DNA from: Mesorhizobium kowhaii
GTDB lineage: Bacteria; Pseudomonadota; Alphaproteobacteria; Rhizobiales; Rhizobiaceae
Assembly: GCF_003253745.1 (NCBI RefSeq)
Contig: NZ_MZXV01000010.1
Location: 62,001-126,000 of the forward strand
Length of the DNA: 64,000 bases
Direction of reading: 5' to 3'
A program made the position numbers and the translations under genes. The notes beneath the pieces were generated by a model. It saw only the letters and a program-made list of their open reading frames with translations, ran no database searches and was not told where the DNA came from. Position 1 is the stretch's first letter; every line of letters begins with the position of its first letter. This document shows, piece after piece, positions 52,900 to 60,276 of the stretch.

Positions 52900-52952
52900 A
52901 CAAATGGATCGGCCCGTGCTCGCTGTTGCTATTGACGATATTTTCCATTTGT
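52900..52952 (+). promoter_or_regulatory. Inverted repeat flanking the putative promoter of unit 1
   Basis: ACAAATGG (52900-52907) and CCATTTGT (52945-52952) are exact inverted repeats 37 bases apart, and between them lies TTGACG (52932-52937), a possible -35. Both arms, the spacing and the TTGACG are conserved in unit 2 although the bases between have drifted, so the palindrome is probably functional. Confidence 0.55.
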
Positions 52953-53184
52953 AGAAATCATCTACGATCCGAATGAACATTTATTTACGATGACGCATCG
53001 CGTGACTGGGAAACCAATTTAGAAAGCGGTAATATCGAAACCGCTTGGGTTCAATTTTTATCGACGAATAGTATTTTGAACGATGGAGTGTGTTTTGCAC
53101 GCTCCTGTCATTTAGCTATGCCCCAAGCATCCAACACGGGATTCAATGGCCGACGAAGCGTCAGCCAAAACCTAGGAGGGGTAA

Positions 53185-54162
53185 ATGAACGTCGTACGGG
53201 TTTTCCTTTCACTCGCTGTATTGGTTCTGGCGTCGATCTTCCTGATTGCGCCAGCTTCCGCGCAAGCGACACGGACGTGGGTTTCCGGCGTTGGCAACGA
53301 CGCCAATCCGTGCAGCCGAACCGCACCTTGCAAGACGTTTGCCGGCGCCATCTCGAAGACGGCGACGGCCGGCGAAATCGACTGTCTCGACCCGGGCGGC
53401 TTTGGCGCGGTTACCATCACCAAATCCATCACCATCGACTGCAAAACCACGGAAGGTGGTGTGCTCGCGTCCCTCGTGAACGGCATCGTCGTCAATACGC
53501 CCGTCGGCTCCTCAGTGCATCTTCGCGGCATCAGCATAAACGGTGTGGGCAACGGCCTCGACGGCGTGCGTATGATCGGCCAGGGTCAATTGCATATCGA
53601 GGATTCCAACATAGAGCGGATGGCCGGCAACGGCGTCGAATTTCTCGCCAACGGGAACAGCGAACTCTACATAACCAACACGCGCATAGCCGAGACAGGC
53701 GCTGAAGGCGTTCTCATCAAAACGACTGGGGCCGTTGGGATCAATGCCATCCTTTCGAGGGTGGAAATTACCAACAGCGCCAGTGGCATTCTTGTCGACG
53801 GCACCGGCAACACCGTGGCCATGAACATGACACTGACCAACAGCCTTATCAGCGGCAATACCGGCAGCGGCGTGGTGGTCAAATCCGTCGCCGCGGCATC
53901 GCCGGTGCGCGCGACGATTACCGGCAACACGATCAGCGCCAATGCCGGCACCGGTGTCAACGCGAACGGTGCCGCTGCCAGCGGCAACGGAAGCGCCATC
54001 GCCTTTCTCGGCGGATCGACGGTGTTCGGCAATGTCACCGGGGTCAGCAATACCGGGAGCGGCGCCGTCCAGTCGTTCAAGAACAACATGATCTCCGGCA
54101 ACTTAACCGACGGCACACCGCTCACCGCCTTCGCGGGCCCTGGCGGTACGCCGCTGCAATAA
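53185..54162 (+). CDS. Secreted right-handed parallel beta-helix protein, copy 1
   Basis: 325 residues from ATG 53185, immediately after TAGGAGGGG. Residues 1-26 are a signal peptide (cut near ASA-QA). The N-terminal cap TWVSGVGNDANPCSRTAPCK has cysteines 43 and 49, with further ones at 67 and 86. From about residue 75 the chain is a repetitive Gly/Asn/Ile/Val pattern with about 22-residue rungs, such as ITKSITIDC, NIERMAGNGVEFL, LISGNTGSGVVV and ITGNTISANAGTGV, the form of a single-stranded beta-helix. Such folds are common in polysaccharide lyases and adhesins; no lyase active site is recognisable. An almost identical copy follows. Confidence 0.82.
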   Translation: MNVVRVFLSLAVLVLASIFLIAPASAQATRTWVSGVGNDANPCSRTAPCKTFAGAISKTATAGEIDCLDPGGFGAVTITKSITIDCKTTEGGVLASLVNGIVVNTPVGSSVHLRGISINGVGNGLDGVRMIGQGQLHIEDSNIERMAGNGVEFLANGNSELYITNTRIAETGAEGVLIKTTGAVGINAILSRVEITNSASGILVDGTGNTVAMNMTLTNSLISGNTGSGVVVKSVAAASPVRATITGNTISANAGTGVNANGAAASGNGSAIAFLGGSTVFGNVTGVSNTGSGAVQSFKNNMISGNLTDGTPLTAFAGPGGTPLQ

Positions 54163-54193
54163 GCGACCGCCGCCTCCGCGGCAGCATGAACAA

Positions 54194-54235
54194 AGGCGAT
54201 GCCGGCTGCCCTCACGGGGTAGTGCGGCATCGCCT
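54194..54235 (+). terminator. Terminator of beta-helix copy 1
   Basis: AGGCGATGCCG (54194-54204) and CGGCATCGCCT (54225-54235) form a perfect 11-bp stem, followed by CTTTGTTCC. The equivalent hairpin is retained in unit 2. Confidence 0.75.
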
Positions 54236-54317
54236 CTTTGTTCCCGACCGCCACAGCAGAAGCCTGCGTCTTCCGCTGCCCGGTTGCACCGCTCGACCAT
54301 GGCGGCCCAAACCGTCG

Positions 54318-54370
54318 ACAAATGGACCCGCCCGTGCCCGCTGTCGGTATTGACGATATTTTCCATTTGT
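54318..54370 (+). promoter_or_regulatory. Inverted repeat flanking the putative promoter of unit 2
   Basis: ACAAATGG (54318-54325) and CCATTTGT (54363-54370) repeat the arrangement of unit 1 with the same 37-base spacing, and TTGACG (54350-54355) lies between. Confidence 0.55.
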
Positions 54371-54605
54371 AAAAATCATCTACGATCCGAATGCATATTT
54401 ATTTACGATGACGCATCGCGTCACTGGAGAATCAAATTAGAAAAAGGTAGGCTCCCAGCCGCTTGGGTTTTCAATCTGTATCGACGGTTGGTATTTGGAA
54501 GATGGAGTGTGTCTTGCACGCTCCCGTCATTTATTTATGCCCCAAGCATCTCGACACGGGTTTCCATGGCCGACGAGGGCGTTGGCCAAAATCTAGGAGG
54601 GGCAA

Positions 54606-55583
54606 TTGAAAATTGTACGGTTTTTCCTTTCACTCGCTGTGTTGGCACTGGCGTCAGCCTTCCTGATTGCGCCAGCTTCCGCGCAAGCGACACGGACGTG
54701 GGTTTCCGGCGTTGGTGACGACGCCAATCCGTGCAGCCGAACGGCACCTTGCAAGACATTTGCCGGTGCTATCTCGAAGACGGCGGTAAGTGGTGAAATC
54801 AACTGTATCGACCCTGGCGGTTTTGGCGGGGTCACCATCACCAAATCCATCACCATCGACTGCAGGAACACTGAAGCGGGTGTGCTCGTCAGTGGTACGA
54901 ACGCCATCATCGTCAACGCGCCTGCCGGCGCCGCGGTTCATCTTCGCGGCCTCGACATATTCGGTGTGGGCACCGGCCTCGACGGCGTGCGTATGGTCGG
55001 TCAAGGTCAACTGCATATCGAGGACTGCAACATCGAGCGGTTTGCCAGCAACGGCGTCGAATTTCTTCCCACCGCAAACAGCGAACTCTACATAACCAAC
55101 ACACGCATAGCCGAGGCAGGCGCTGAAGGCGTTCTCATCAAGACGACTGGGGCCGTTGGAATCAATGCCATCCTTTCGAAGGTGGAAATTACCAACAGCG
55201 GCAGCGGCATTCTTGTCGACGGCACCGGCAACACCGTTGCCATGAACATGACGCTGACCGGCAGCCTTATCAGCGGCAACACCGGCAACGGCGTGGCGAT
55301 CAAATCCATCGCCGCGGCATCGCCGGTGCGCGCGACGATTGTCGGCAACACGATCAGCGCCAATGCGGGCACCGGCGTCAACGCGAACGGTGCCGCTGCC
55401 AGCGGCAACGGAAGCGCCATCGCCTTTCTCGGCGGATCGACGGTGTTCGGCAATGTCACCGGGGTCAGCAATACCGGTAGCGGCGCCGTCCAGTCGTTCA
55501 AGAACAACATGATCTCCGGCAACGTAGCCGACGGTACACCGCTCACCGCCTTCCCGGGCCCTGGTGGTACGCCGCTGCAATAA
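54606..55583 (+). CDS. Secreted right-handed parallel beta-helix protein, copy 2
   Basis: 325 residues, the same length as copy 1, starting at TTG 54606 after TAGGAGGGG; copy 1 has ATG at the same place, so expression may be weaker here. The signal peptide and cap cysteines are kept. Differences cluster between residues 60 and 130 (for example GVLVSGTNAIIVNAP against GVLASLVNGIVVNTP), whereas residues 247-306 are identical in both copies. This uneven divergence suggests either gene conversion of the 3' half or selection on the N-terminal rungs. Function is unknown beyond the predicted secreted beta-helix fold. Confidence 0.82.
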   Translation: MKIVRFFLSLAVLALASAFLIAPASAQATRTWVSGVGDDANPCSRTAPCKTFAGAISKTAVSGEINCIDPGGFGGVTITKSITIDCRNTEAGVLVSGTNAIIVNAPAGAAVHLRGLDIFGVGTGLDGVRMVGQGQLHIEDCNIERFASNGVEFLPTANSELYITNTRIAEAGAEGVLIKTTGAVGINAILSKVEITNSGSGILVDGTGNTVAMNMTLTGSLISGNTGNGVAIKSIAAASPVRATIVGNTISANAGTGVNANGAAASGNGSAIAFLGGSTVFGNVTGVSNTGSGAVQSFKNNMISGNVADGTPLTAFPGPGGTPLQ

Positions 55584-55617
55584 GCGCCTGCCGCCTCCGC
55601 GGCAGCATGAAACAAAG

Positions 55618-55656
55618 GCGATGCCGCCTGCCCTCAAGGGGTAAGTGCGGCATCGC
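55618..55656 (+). terminator. Terminator of beta-helix copy 2
   Basis: GCGATGCCG (55618-55626) and CGGCATCGC (55648-55656) form a 9-bp stem followed by TTTTTTG. A second hairpin, CTGCCGC (55588-55594) with GCGGCAG (55599-55605), lies just after the stop codon. Confidence 0.8.
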
Positions 55657-55803
55657 TTTTTTGTTACCGATCGCTACAGCAGAAGCCTGCGTCTTCCGCT
55701 GCCATCGGTTTGCACCGCTCGAATCGCTTTGCTATAGGCGAAGTCCCTACCCTGGCGGGGTCGGCCCCGCCATCACCCAACTGTTGAACGAGGCATTCTT
55801 TCC

Positions 55804-57015
55804 ATGGCGAAGATCAAGGTGGCGAACCCGGTCGTCGAACTCGACGGCGACGAGATGACCCGCATCATCTGGCAGTTCATCAAGGACAAGCTGATCCACC
55901 CTTATCTCGACCTCAAGCTTGAATATTACGATCTCAGCGTCGAGCACCGTGACGCTACCAATGACCAGGTGACCATCGATTCGGCCAACGCCATCAAGAA
56001 ATACGGCGTCGGCGTGAAATGCGCGACGATCACGCCCGACGAGCAGCGCGTCGAGGAATTCAAACTGAAGAAGATGTGGAAGTCGCCGAACGGCACCATC
56101 CGCAACATCCTCGGCGGCACGATCTTCCGCGAGCCGATCATCATGAAGAACGTGCCGCGCCTGGTGCCGGGCTGGACCAAGCCGATCATCGTCGGCCGCC
56201 ATGCCTTCGGCGACCAGTACCGCGCCACCGATTTCCGCTTTCCCGGCAAGGGCAAGCTGACGATCAAGTTCGTCGGCGACGACGGCAAGGTCATCGAGCA
56301 CGATGTCTACGATGCGCCGGGCGCCGGCGTCGCCATGGCCATGTACAATCTCGACGATTCCATCCGCGAGTTTGCCCGCGCTTCGCTGAACTACGGCCTG
56401 CTGCGCAACTATCCGGTCTATCTGTCGACCAAGAACACCATCCTCAAGGCCTATGACGGGCGCTTCAAGGATATTTTCCAGGAAGTCTACGAGGCTGAAT
56501 TCGAGGCCGAGTTCAAGTCGAAGAAGCTGTGGTACGAGCACCGGCTGATCGACGACATGGTGGCGTCCAGCCTGAAATGGTCGGGCGGCTATGTCTGGGC
56601 CTGCAAGAACTATGACGGCGACGTGCAGTCCGACACCGTTGCGCAAGGTTTTGGTTCGCTCGGCCTGATGACCTCGGTGCTGATGACACCGGACGGCAAG
56701 ACGGTGGAAGCCGAAGCCGCGCACGGCACGGTCACCCGCCACTACCGGCAGCACCAGAAGGGCGAGGAGACCTCGACCAATTCGATCGCCTCGATCTTTG
56801 CCTGGACGCGCGGCCTCGCGCACCGCGCCAAGCTCGACGACAATGCCGAGCTCAAGCGCTTTTCCGAGACGCTGGAAAAGGTCTGCGTGCAAACGGTCGA
56901 GAGTGGTTTCATGACCAAGGACCTGTCGCTGCTGATCGGCCCCGACCAGCCCTGGCTCTCGACCACCGGTTTCCTCGACAAGATCGACGAGAACCTGCAG
57001 AAGGCGATGGCGTAA
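55804..57015 (+). CDS. icd: NADP-dependent isocitrate dehydrogenase
   Basis: 403 residues from ATG 55804. It oxidises isocitrate to 2-oxoglutarate in the TCA cycle. The sequence is of the eukaryote-like homodimeric type usual in rhizobia: SPNGTIRN (94-101) for substrate, [18 protein letters not shown], and the metal-binding acidic [10 protein letters not shown] and [12 protein letters not shown] blocks. It is not related to the E. coli-type enzyme, which would be longer in its N-terminal domain. The gene is separated from the beta-helix duplication by a terminator and a 150-bp leader. Confidence 0.96.
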   Translation: MAKIKVANPVVELDGDEMTRIIWQFIKDKLIHPYLDLKLEYYDLSVEHRDATNDQVTIDSANAIKKYGVGVKCATITPDEQRVEEFKLKKMWKSPNGTIRNILGGTIFREPIIMKNVPRLVPGWTKPIIVGRHAFGDQYRATDFRFPGKGKLTIKFVGDDGKVIEHDVYDAPGAGVAMAMYNLDDSIREFARASLNYGLLRNYPVYLSTKNTILKAYDGRFKDIFQEVYEAEFEAEFKSKKLWYEHRLIDDMVASSLKWSGGYVWACKNYDGDVQSDTVAQGFGSLGLMTSVLMTPDGKTVEAEAAHGTVTRHYRQHQKGEETSTNSIASIFAWTRGLAHRAKLDDNAELKRFSETLEKVCVQTVESGFMTKDLSLLIGPDQPWLSTTGFLDKIDENLQKAMA

Positions 57016-57033
57016 CCGGCCGAGACCTGGACC

Positions 57034-57654
57034 ATGGGGAAGCCCGTCGTCTACGGCGCGGACTACAGCGTCTATGTGCGCATCGTCCGCCTCGTGCTCG
57101 CGGAAAAGGGCTACGAGCTTGTGCCGGTCGATGTCTTTGCCGCCGAGGGCATTCCCGCCTGGTATTTCGAGCATCACCCGTTCGGCCGCATCCCGGCCTT
57201 CGAGCATGACGGGTTTCGCCTTTTCGAGACGAGCGCGATTGCGCGTTATGTCGACGAAGCCTTTGACGGGCCGGCGCTGCAACCGAAGGATCCGCGCGGC
57301 CATGCGCGGATGAACCAGATCATCGGCATGCTCGACGCCTATGCCTATCGGTCGATGGTCTGGGATGTCGCCGTCGAGCGGCTGGAGAAGGAGGCACCCG
57401 ACGAGGCGCTGATCGCCAACGGGCTTTCGCAGGCGAGCAAGGCGCTTCAGACGCTCTCGTCGCTGAAAGCGCCGGGGCCATGGTTGTTGGGCGACCAACT
57501 GACGCTGGCCGATCTGCATGCCGCCCCGATCATCGGTTATTTCATCAAGGTCAGTGCGGGGCAAAAGCTGCTCGCCGAGTTCCCCGAGATCCAGACCTGG
57601 TGGGACCGGATCGCGGCCCGTCCAGGCTTTGCCGCGAGTGGTCCGGCGGCCTGA
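57034..57654 (+). CDS. Glutathione S-transferase family protein
   Basis: 206 residues from ATG 57034. The N-terminal thioredoxin-like domain has VYGADYSVYVRIVRLVLAEK, HPFGRIPAFEHDG with the cis-proline and FETSAIARYVDEAF for glutathione. The C-terminal helical domain has the LGDQLTLADLHAAPII capping box. Sequence type fits the phi/theta-like bacterial groups. It starts 19 bp after icd and is probably co-transcribed with it. The substrate is unknown; it differs from the GST at 36988. Confidence 0.88.
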   Translation: MGKPVVYGADYSVYVRIVRLVLAEKGYELVPVDVFAAEGIPAWYFEHHPFGRIPAFEHDGFRLFETSAIARYVDEAFDGPALQPKDPRGHARMNQIIGMLDAYAYRSMVWDVAVERLEKEAPDEALIANGLSQASKALQTLSSLKAPGPWLLGDQLTLADLHAAPIIGYFIKVSAGQKLLAEFPEIQTWWDRIAARPGFAASGPAA

Positions 57655-57692
57655 ACGGCCTCCGCCCGCCGTTCATTCCTGCCCGCCGTCTA

Positions 57693-58484
57693 TTATGGAA
57701 GGTAGATTTCCGCCTTCATGAAGGTCTTAGCGCGGCCCAGGATCAACACGCGATCTCCAGCCAGATCACACAGCAGATGCCCGCCGCGCTGTGAGCACTG
57801 GAACGCCGACAGATGGGTCTTGCCGAGTTTTTCAGCCCAGTACGGCACCAGCGTCGCATGAATGGAGCCGGTCACCGGATCCTCGGGGATGCCAGCTCCA
57901 GGAACGAAATAGCGGGATACAAAATCATGCGTTTGGCCGCGTGCGGTGATGACCAGGCCAAGCGGGTGGAAGGCTCCGATCCTGAGCAGATCGGGTACGA
58001 AGGACCGGACGGATGGCTCGTCGGCAAGCTCGACGAACAGGTTCTCGAAATTACGAAAGCCCACAACCGGATGCGGGGCCAAAATCTCCCGCAGCGCCAG
58101 CATGGTTTCGCCATCGACAGGCTGCGGCGGAAAACAGGGCAGATCGAGCTGGTAGGCGCCTTGCCGCTGAGAGACCCGCAACTCGCCCACACGCGTGGCA
58201 AAGGCCATGTCATCAGCCACGTTGTGTTGCGAGGCCAGCACATGGGCGGTCGCCAGGGTGGCGTGTCCACAGAAGTCGACTTCGTGAACCGGCGTGAACC
58301 AGCGTAAGTCCCAGCCCTTGCCGTTCGGCCGCGCAAAGGCGGTTTCGGCAAGATTGTTCTCGTTTGCAATGGCCTGCATCACATCGTCCGCCAGCCAGTC
58401 CTGCAAGATGAGGACGGCAGCGGGGTTGCCCTGAAAGGCGCTCTCGGCAAAAGCGTCGACCTGGTACATGGTCAGCGTGGGCAC
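57693..58484 (-). CDS. PhzF family isomerase-like protein
   Basis: 263 residues from GTG 58484, chosen because GGGGGA lies just upstream; TTG 58496 and ATG 58469 are alternatives. The diaminopimelate-epimerase-like fold shows both lobes: MYQVDAFAESAFQGNPAAV, NENNLAETAF with the catalytic Glu45-equivalent, VDFCGHATLATAHVL, and DPVTGSIHATLVPYW in the second half. PhzF itself isomerises a phenazine precursor, but most family members act elsewhere and their substrates are unknown. There are no phenazine genes here. It starts one base after the DUF2269 stop. Confidence 0.88.
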   Translation of the reverse strand: MPTLTMYQVDAFAESAFQGNPAAVLILQDWLADDVMQAIANENNLAETAFARPNGKGWDLRWFTPVHEVDFCGHATLATAHVLASQHNVADDMAFATRVGELRVSQRQGAYQLDLPCFPPQPVDGETMLALREILAPHPVVGFRNFENLFVELADEPSVRSFVPDLLRIGAFHPLGLVITARGQTHDFVSRYFVPGAGIPEDPVTGSIHATLVPYWAEKLGKTHLSAFQCSQRGGHLLCDLAGDRVLILGRAKTFMKAEIYLP

Positions 58485-58485
58485 A

Positions 58486-58974
58486 TCATCCCCCAAAAAA
58501 ACTGATCGCCGGCCGGGCGACCATCAGCCAAAGGATGGCAAGCACGGCAGCGAAAGCCGGGAAGCCGCAAGCAAACCAGATGCGAAAAAGGCGCTTTTCC
58601 TCGGCGGGCAGCGGTCGATTTTCGATGGCCGCCTGTCGCGCCAGATTTCGCATCCGAATCTGAATCCAGACCACCGGCAGCCAGAACAGACCCGTCACGA
58701 CATAAAGCAGCAAGGACAGCACAATCCAGCCCTCGGACAGCGGCCATCCCGTTGCCCGTGCCAACAGCACGCCTGATATCGGCTGCACCACGACAGCCGT
58801 TGCCGTGAATATGGTGTCGGCGACGACAACCGTGCCCGTGACATGGGCGACGAGGTCGGCGCGACCGGTGCGCTGTGCCATCAGCATGAAGAAGGCGATC
58901 CCGGCGCCGGTGCCAAAGAGAACCGTGGCGCCAATGACATGCGTCCAGCGCAGTATGTCGGCCCAGAGGTTCAT
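58486..58974 (-). CDS. DUF2269 family membrane protein
   Basis: 162 residues from ATG 58974, overlapping the stop of the SDR-DoxX gene by 4 bases (ATGA). Four membrane helices are apparent: ILRWTHVIGATVLFGTGAGI, VVVADTIFTATAVVVQPISG, WIVLSLLLYVVTGLFWLPVV and GFPAFAAVLAILWLMVA. The conserved His12 in RWTHVIG, and the pattern of glycine-lined helices, resemble small haem- or quinone-associated membrane proteins, but the function is unknown. It is translationally linked to the upstream SDR-DoxX protein and to PhzF downstream. Confidence 0.85.
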   Translation of the reverse strand: MNLWADILRWTHVIGATVLFGTGAGIAFFMLMAQRTGRADLVAHVTGTVVVADTIFTATAVVVQPISGVLLARATGWPLSEGWIVLSLLLYVVTGLFWLPVVWIQIRMRNLARQAAIENRPLPAEEKRLFRIWFACGFPAFAAVLAILWLMVARPAISFFGG

Positions 58975-60266
58975 CGCTCGTCGAGGACCGCCAGCGCCAC
59001 AAGCACCAGGCACAGCATGGGGATCGTCTTGACCAGCGGCCCCAGCGGCGCGAGCCAAAGCTCAGGAACGAGAAGCGTCGCCGCCGCCAGGTAAAACAGC
59101 GTGATGGCAATCATCGCCAGCAGCGCTCGCCGCGCCAAAGGCCGGACCAGAACCGCCGCGCCGACAAGGATATCGGCAGCACCGCCGGCAAGAACCGACA
59201 TATGGGCGAAATTTGCCGACACGCCGCGTGAAACAAGAATAGAAGCGGCCTCGTCTTGCCGGATCAGGCCGATGATGCCCGAAGCAAGCCAGAACAGGGC
59301 CAGGCAGCCGAAGATGACCGGTTTTGCCAGCCAGAGGCGCGCGAACCATCGCTCCTGAACATGGGCCGGCATGGCGGCCAGCGTTGCTTCCAGCGGCTGC
59401 AGCGGATGATCGGAAAGTTCGTTCCAGGGCCCGGCATGGCCCGTCACGCCACGCGCCAGCGCGCCAAGAGCTGCGGTGCGCAAAGGCGATCGCCAGCCAA
59501 GGAGGCCAAGGCCATCGGCAATGGCGGCCGCAAGCCGGCCGACAATGGCCGGTATCGGCTCGATCTTCGCCCGCGGCAGGCCAAGCCATGCCCGAAAGGC
59601 TGAGAGAACATCGGCGAGCGGTCTGGCCTCGGCTTCGACGAGATCGACGGCAGAACGGGGCGGCAGCGATCCGGCGACCGCGCGCGAGACCGCTTCGGCA
59701 ACGTCGGTGACCGCCACGGTCTGGATCGGCTGGCGCGACATGACGGCAGGGATAAAACCGGGGAAGGCCGCAAGAGCGCGCAAAAGTGCCGTCCCGCCAT
59801 AGGCGGCGGGCGCGACCACCAAACCCGGACGCAGGATCGTCCACTCCAGCGAAGAGCTTGCGACAGCCTTGTCGCCTTGCGCCTTGGTGTCGAAGAAAGC
59901 GTCGGCAGAGGAGTGGTCGGCACCGATCGCGGAAATCTGCGCAAAACGGTGCACGCCGGCCTGTTCGCATGCCGCGACCAGCGCCACCACCGACTGCCGG
60001 TGGATGGCGTCGAGGCGATCGCGCGGGCCGTCCTGCAAGGCGCCTGCCGCATTGACGATTGCGTCCATACCGGTGACCACTGGTAGCCAGTCCTCAGCGG
60101 CAAGCAGTCGCGACATGTCGGCGGCGATCCAGCGCACCGCCGGCCAGCGCCGCTCGGCATCCACAACATCGCGACCAAGGCCGGCCACATGATGACCGTC
60201 GCGAAGCAGACGGCCGACGACGGCTTCGCCGATCAGACCGTAGCCGCCAAGGACGAGCACCTTCAT
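58971..60266 (-). CDS. Fusion of an NAD(P)-binding SDR-like domain and a DoxX-like membrane domain
   Basis: 431 residues from ATG 60266. Residues 1 to about 290 are an atypical SDR/NmrA-type Rossmann domain: VLVLGGYGLIGEAVVGRLL (3-21, GxxGxxG), then a NAAGAL strand and SAIGADHSS. The usual YxxxK catalytic pair is replaced by FFDTKAQGD, as in the NmrA-like and NDUFA9-like groups. Residues from about 305 hold four membrane helices of the DoxX type. The same fusion is found in other proteobacteria, where it is thought to act in the membrane quinone or redox system. It is co-transcribed with DUF2269 and PhzF genes. Confidence 0.85.
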   Translation of the reverse strand: MKVLVLGGYGLIGEAVVGRLLRDGHHVAGLGRDVVDAERRWPAVRWIAADMSRLLAAEDWLPVVTGMDAIVNAAGALQDGPRDRLDAIHRQSVVALVAACEQAGVHRFAQISAIGADHSSADAFFDTKAQGDKAVASSSLEWTILRPGLVVAPAAYGGTALLRALAAFPGFIPAVMSRQPIQTVAVTDVAEAVSRAVAGSLPPRSAVDLVEAEARPLADVLSAFRAWLGLPRAKIEPIPAIVGRLAAAIADGLGLLGWRSPLRTAALGALARGVTGHAGPWNELSDHPLQPLEATLAAMPAHVQERWFARLWLAKPVIFGCLALFWLASGIIGLIRQDEAASILVSRGVSANFAHMSVLAGGAADILVGAAVLVRPLARRALLAMIAITLFYLAAATLLVPELWLAPLGPLVKTIPMLCLVLVALAVLDER

Positions 60267-60276
60267 GCAGGGACTT

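Larger units (their letters stand above)
52872..54296 (+). repeat. Tandem duplication, unit 1 (about 1.42 kb)
   Basis: This block is repeated head to tail at about 54291-55722, with an offset of 1418-1421 bases through the promoter and gene. Homology begins near GCTCAACCATG/GCTCGACCATG and ends at TGCACCGCTCGA. It carries a promoter region, a leader hairpin, a complete secreted beta-helix gene and a terminator, so the entire transcription unit was duplicated. Confidence 0.9.
54291..55722 (+). repeat. Tandem duplication, unit 2 (about 1.42 kb)
   Basis: Second copy of the block described at 52872-54296. Non-coding parts (promoter palindrome, GGAGTGTG/CACGCTCC leader hairpin at 54504-54524, terminator) are conserved together with the gene. 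Similarity stops at about 55722, just before the icd leader. Confidence 0.9.

Noticed and set aside
53076..53705. 209-residue plus-strand frame overlapping the first beta-helix gene
   Set aside because: It is an out-of-frame shadow, rich in Arg and His; the beta-helix frame has a strong ribosome binding site, a signal peptide and a conserved paralogue.
55747..57564. 605-residue minus-strand open frame opposite icd
   Set aside because: icd is unambiguous; the antisense frame spans icd, its leader and a GST gene, which no real gene would do here.
57693..58484. Phenazine biosynthesis cluster
   Set aside because: A PhzF homologue alone is common in bacteria without phenazines; no phzA-E genes are present.
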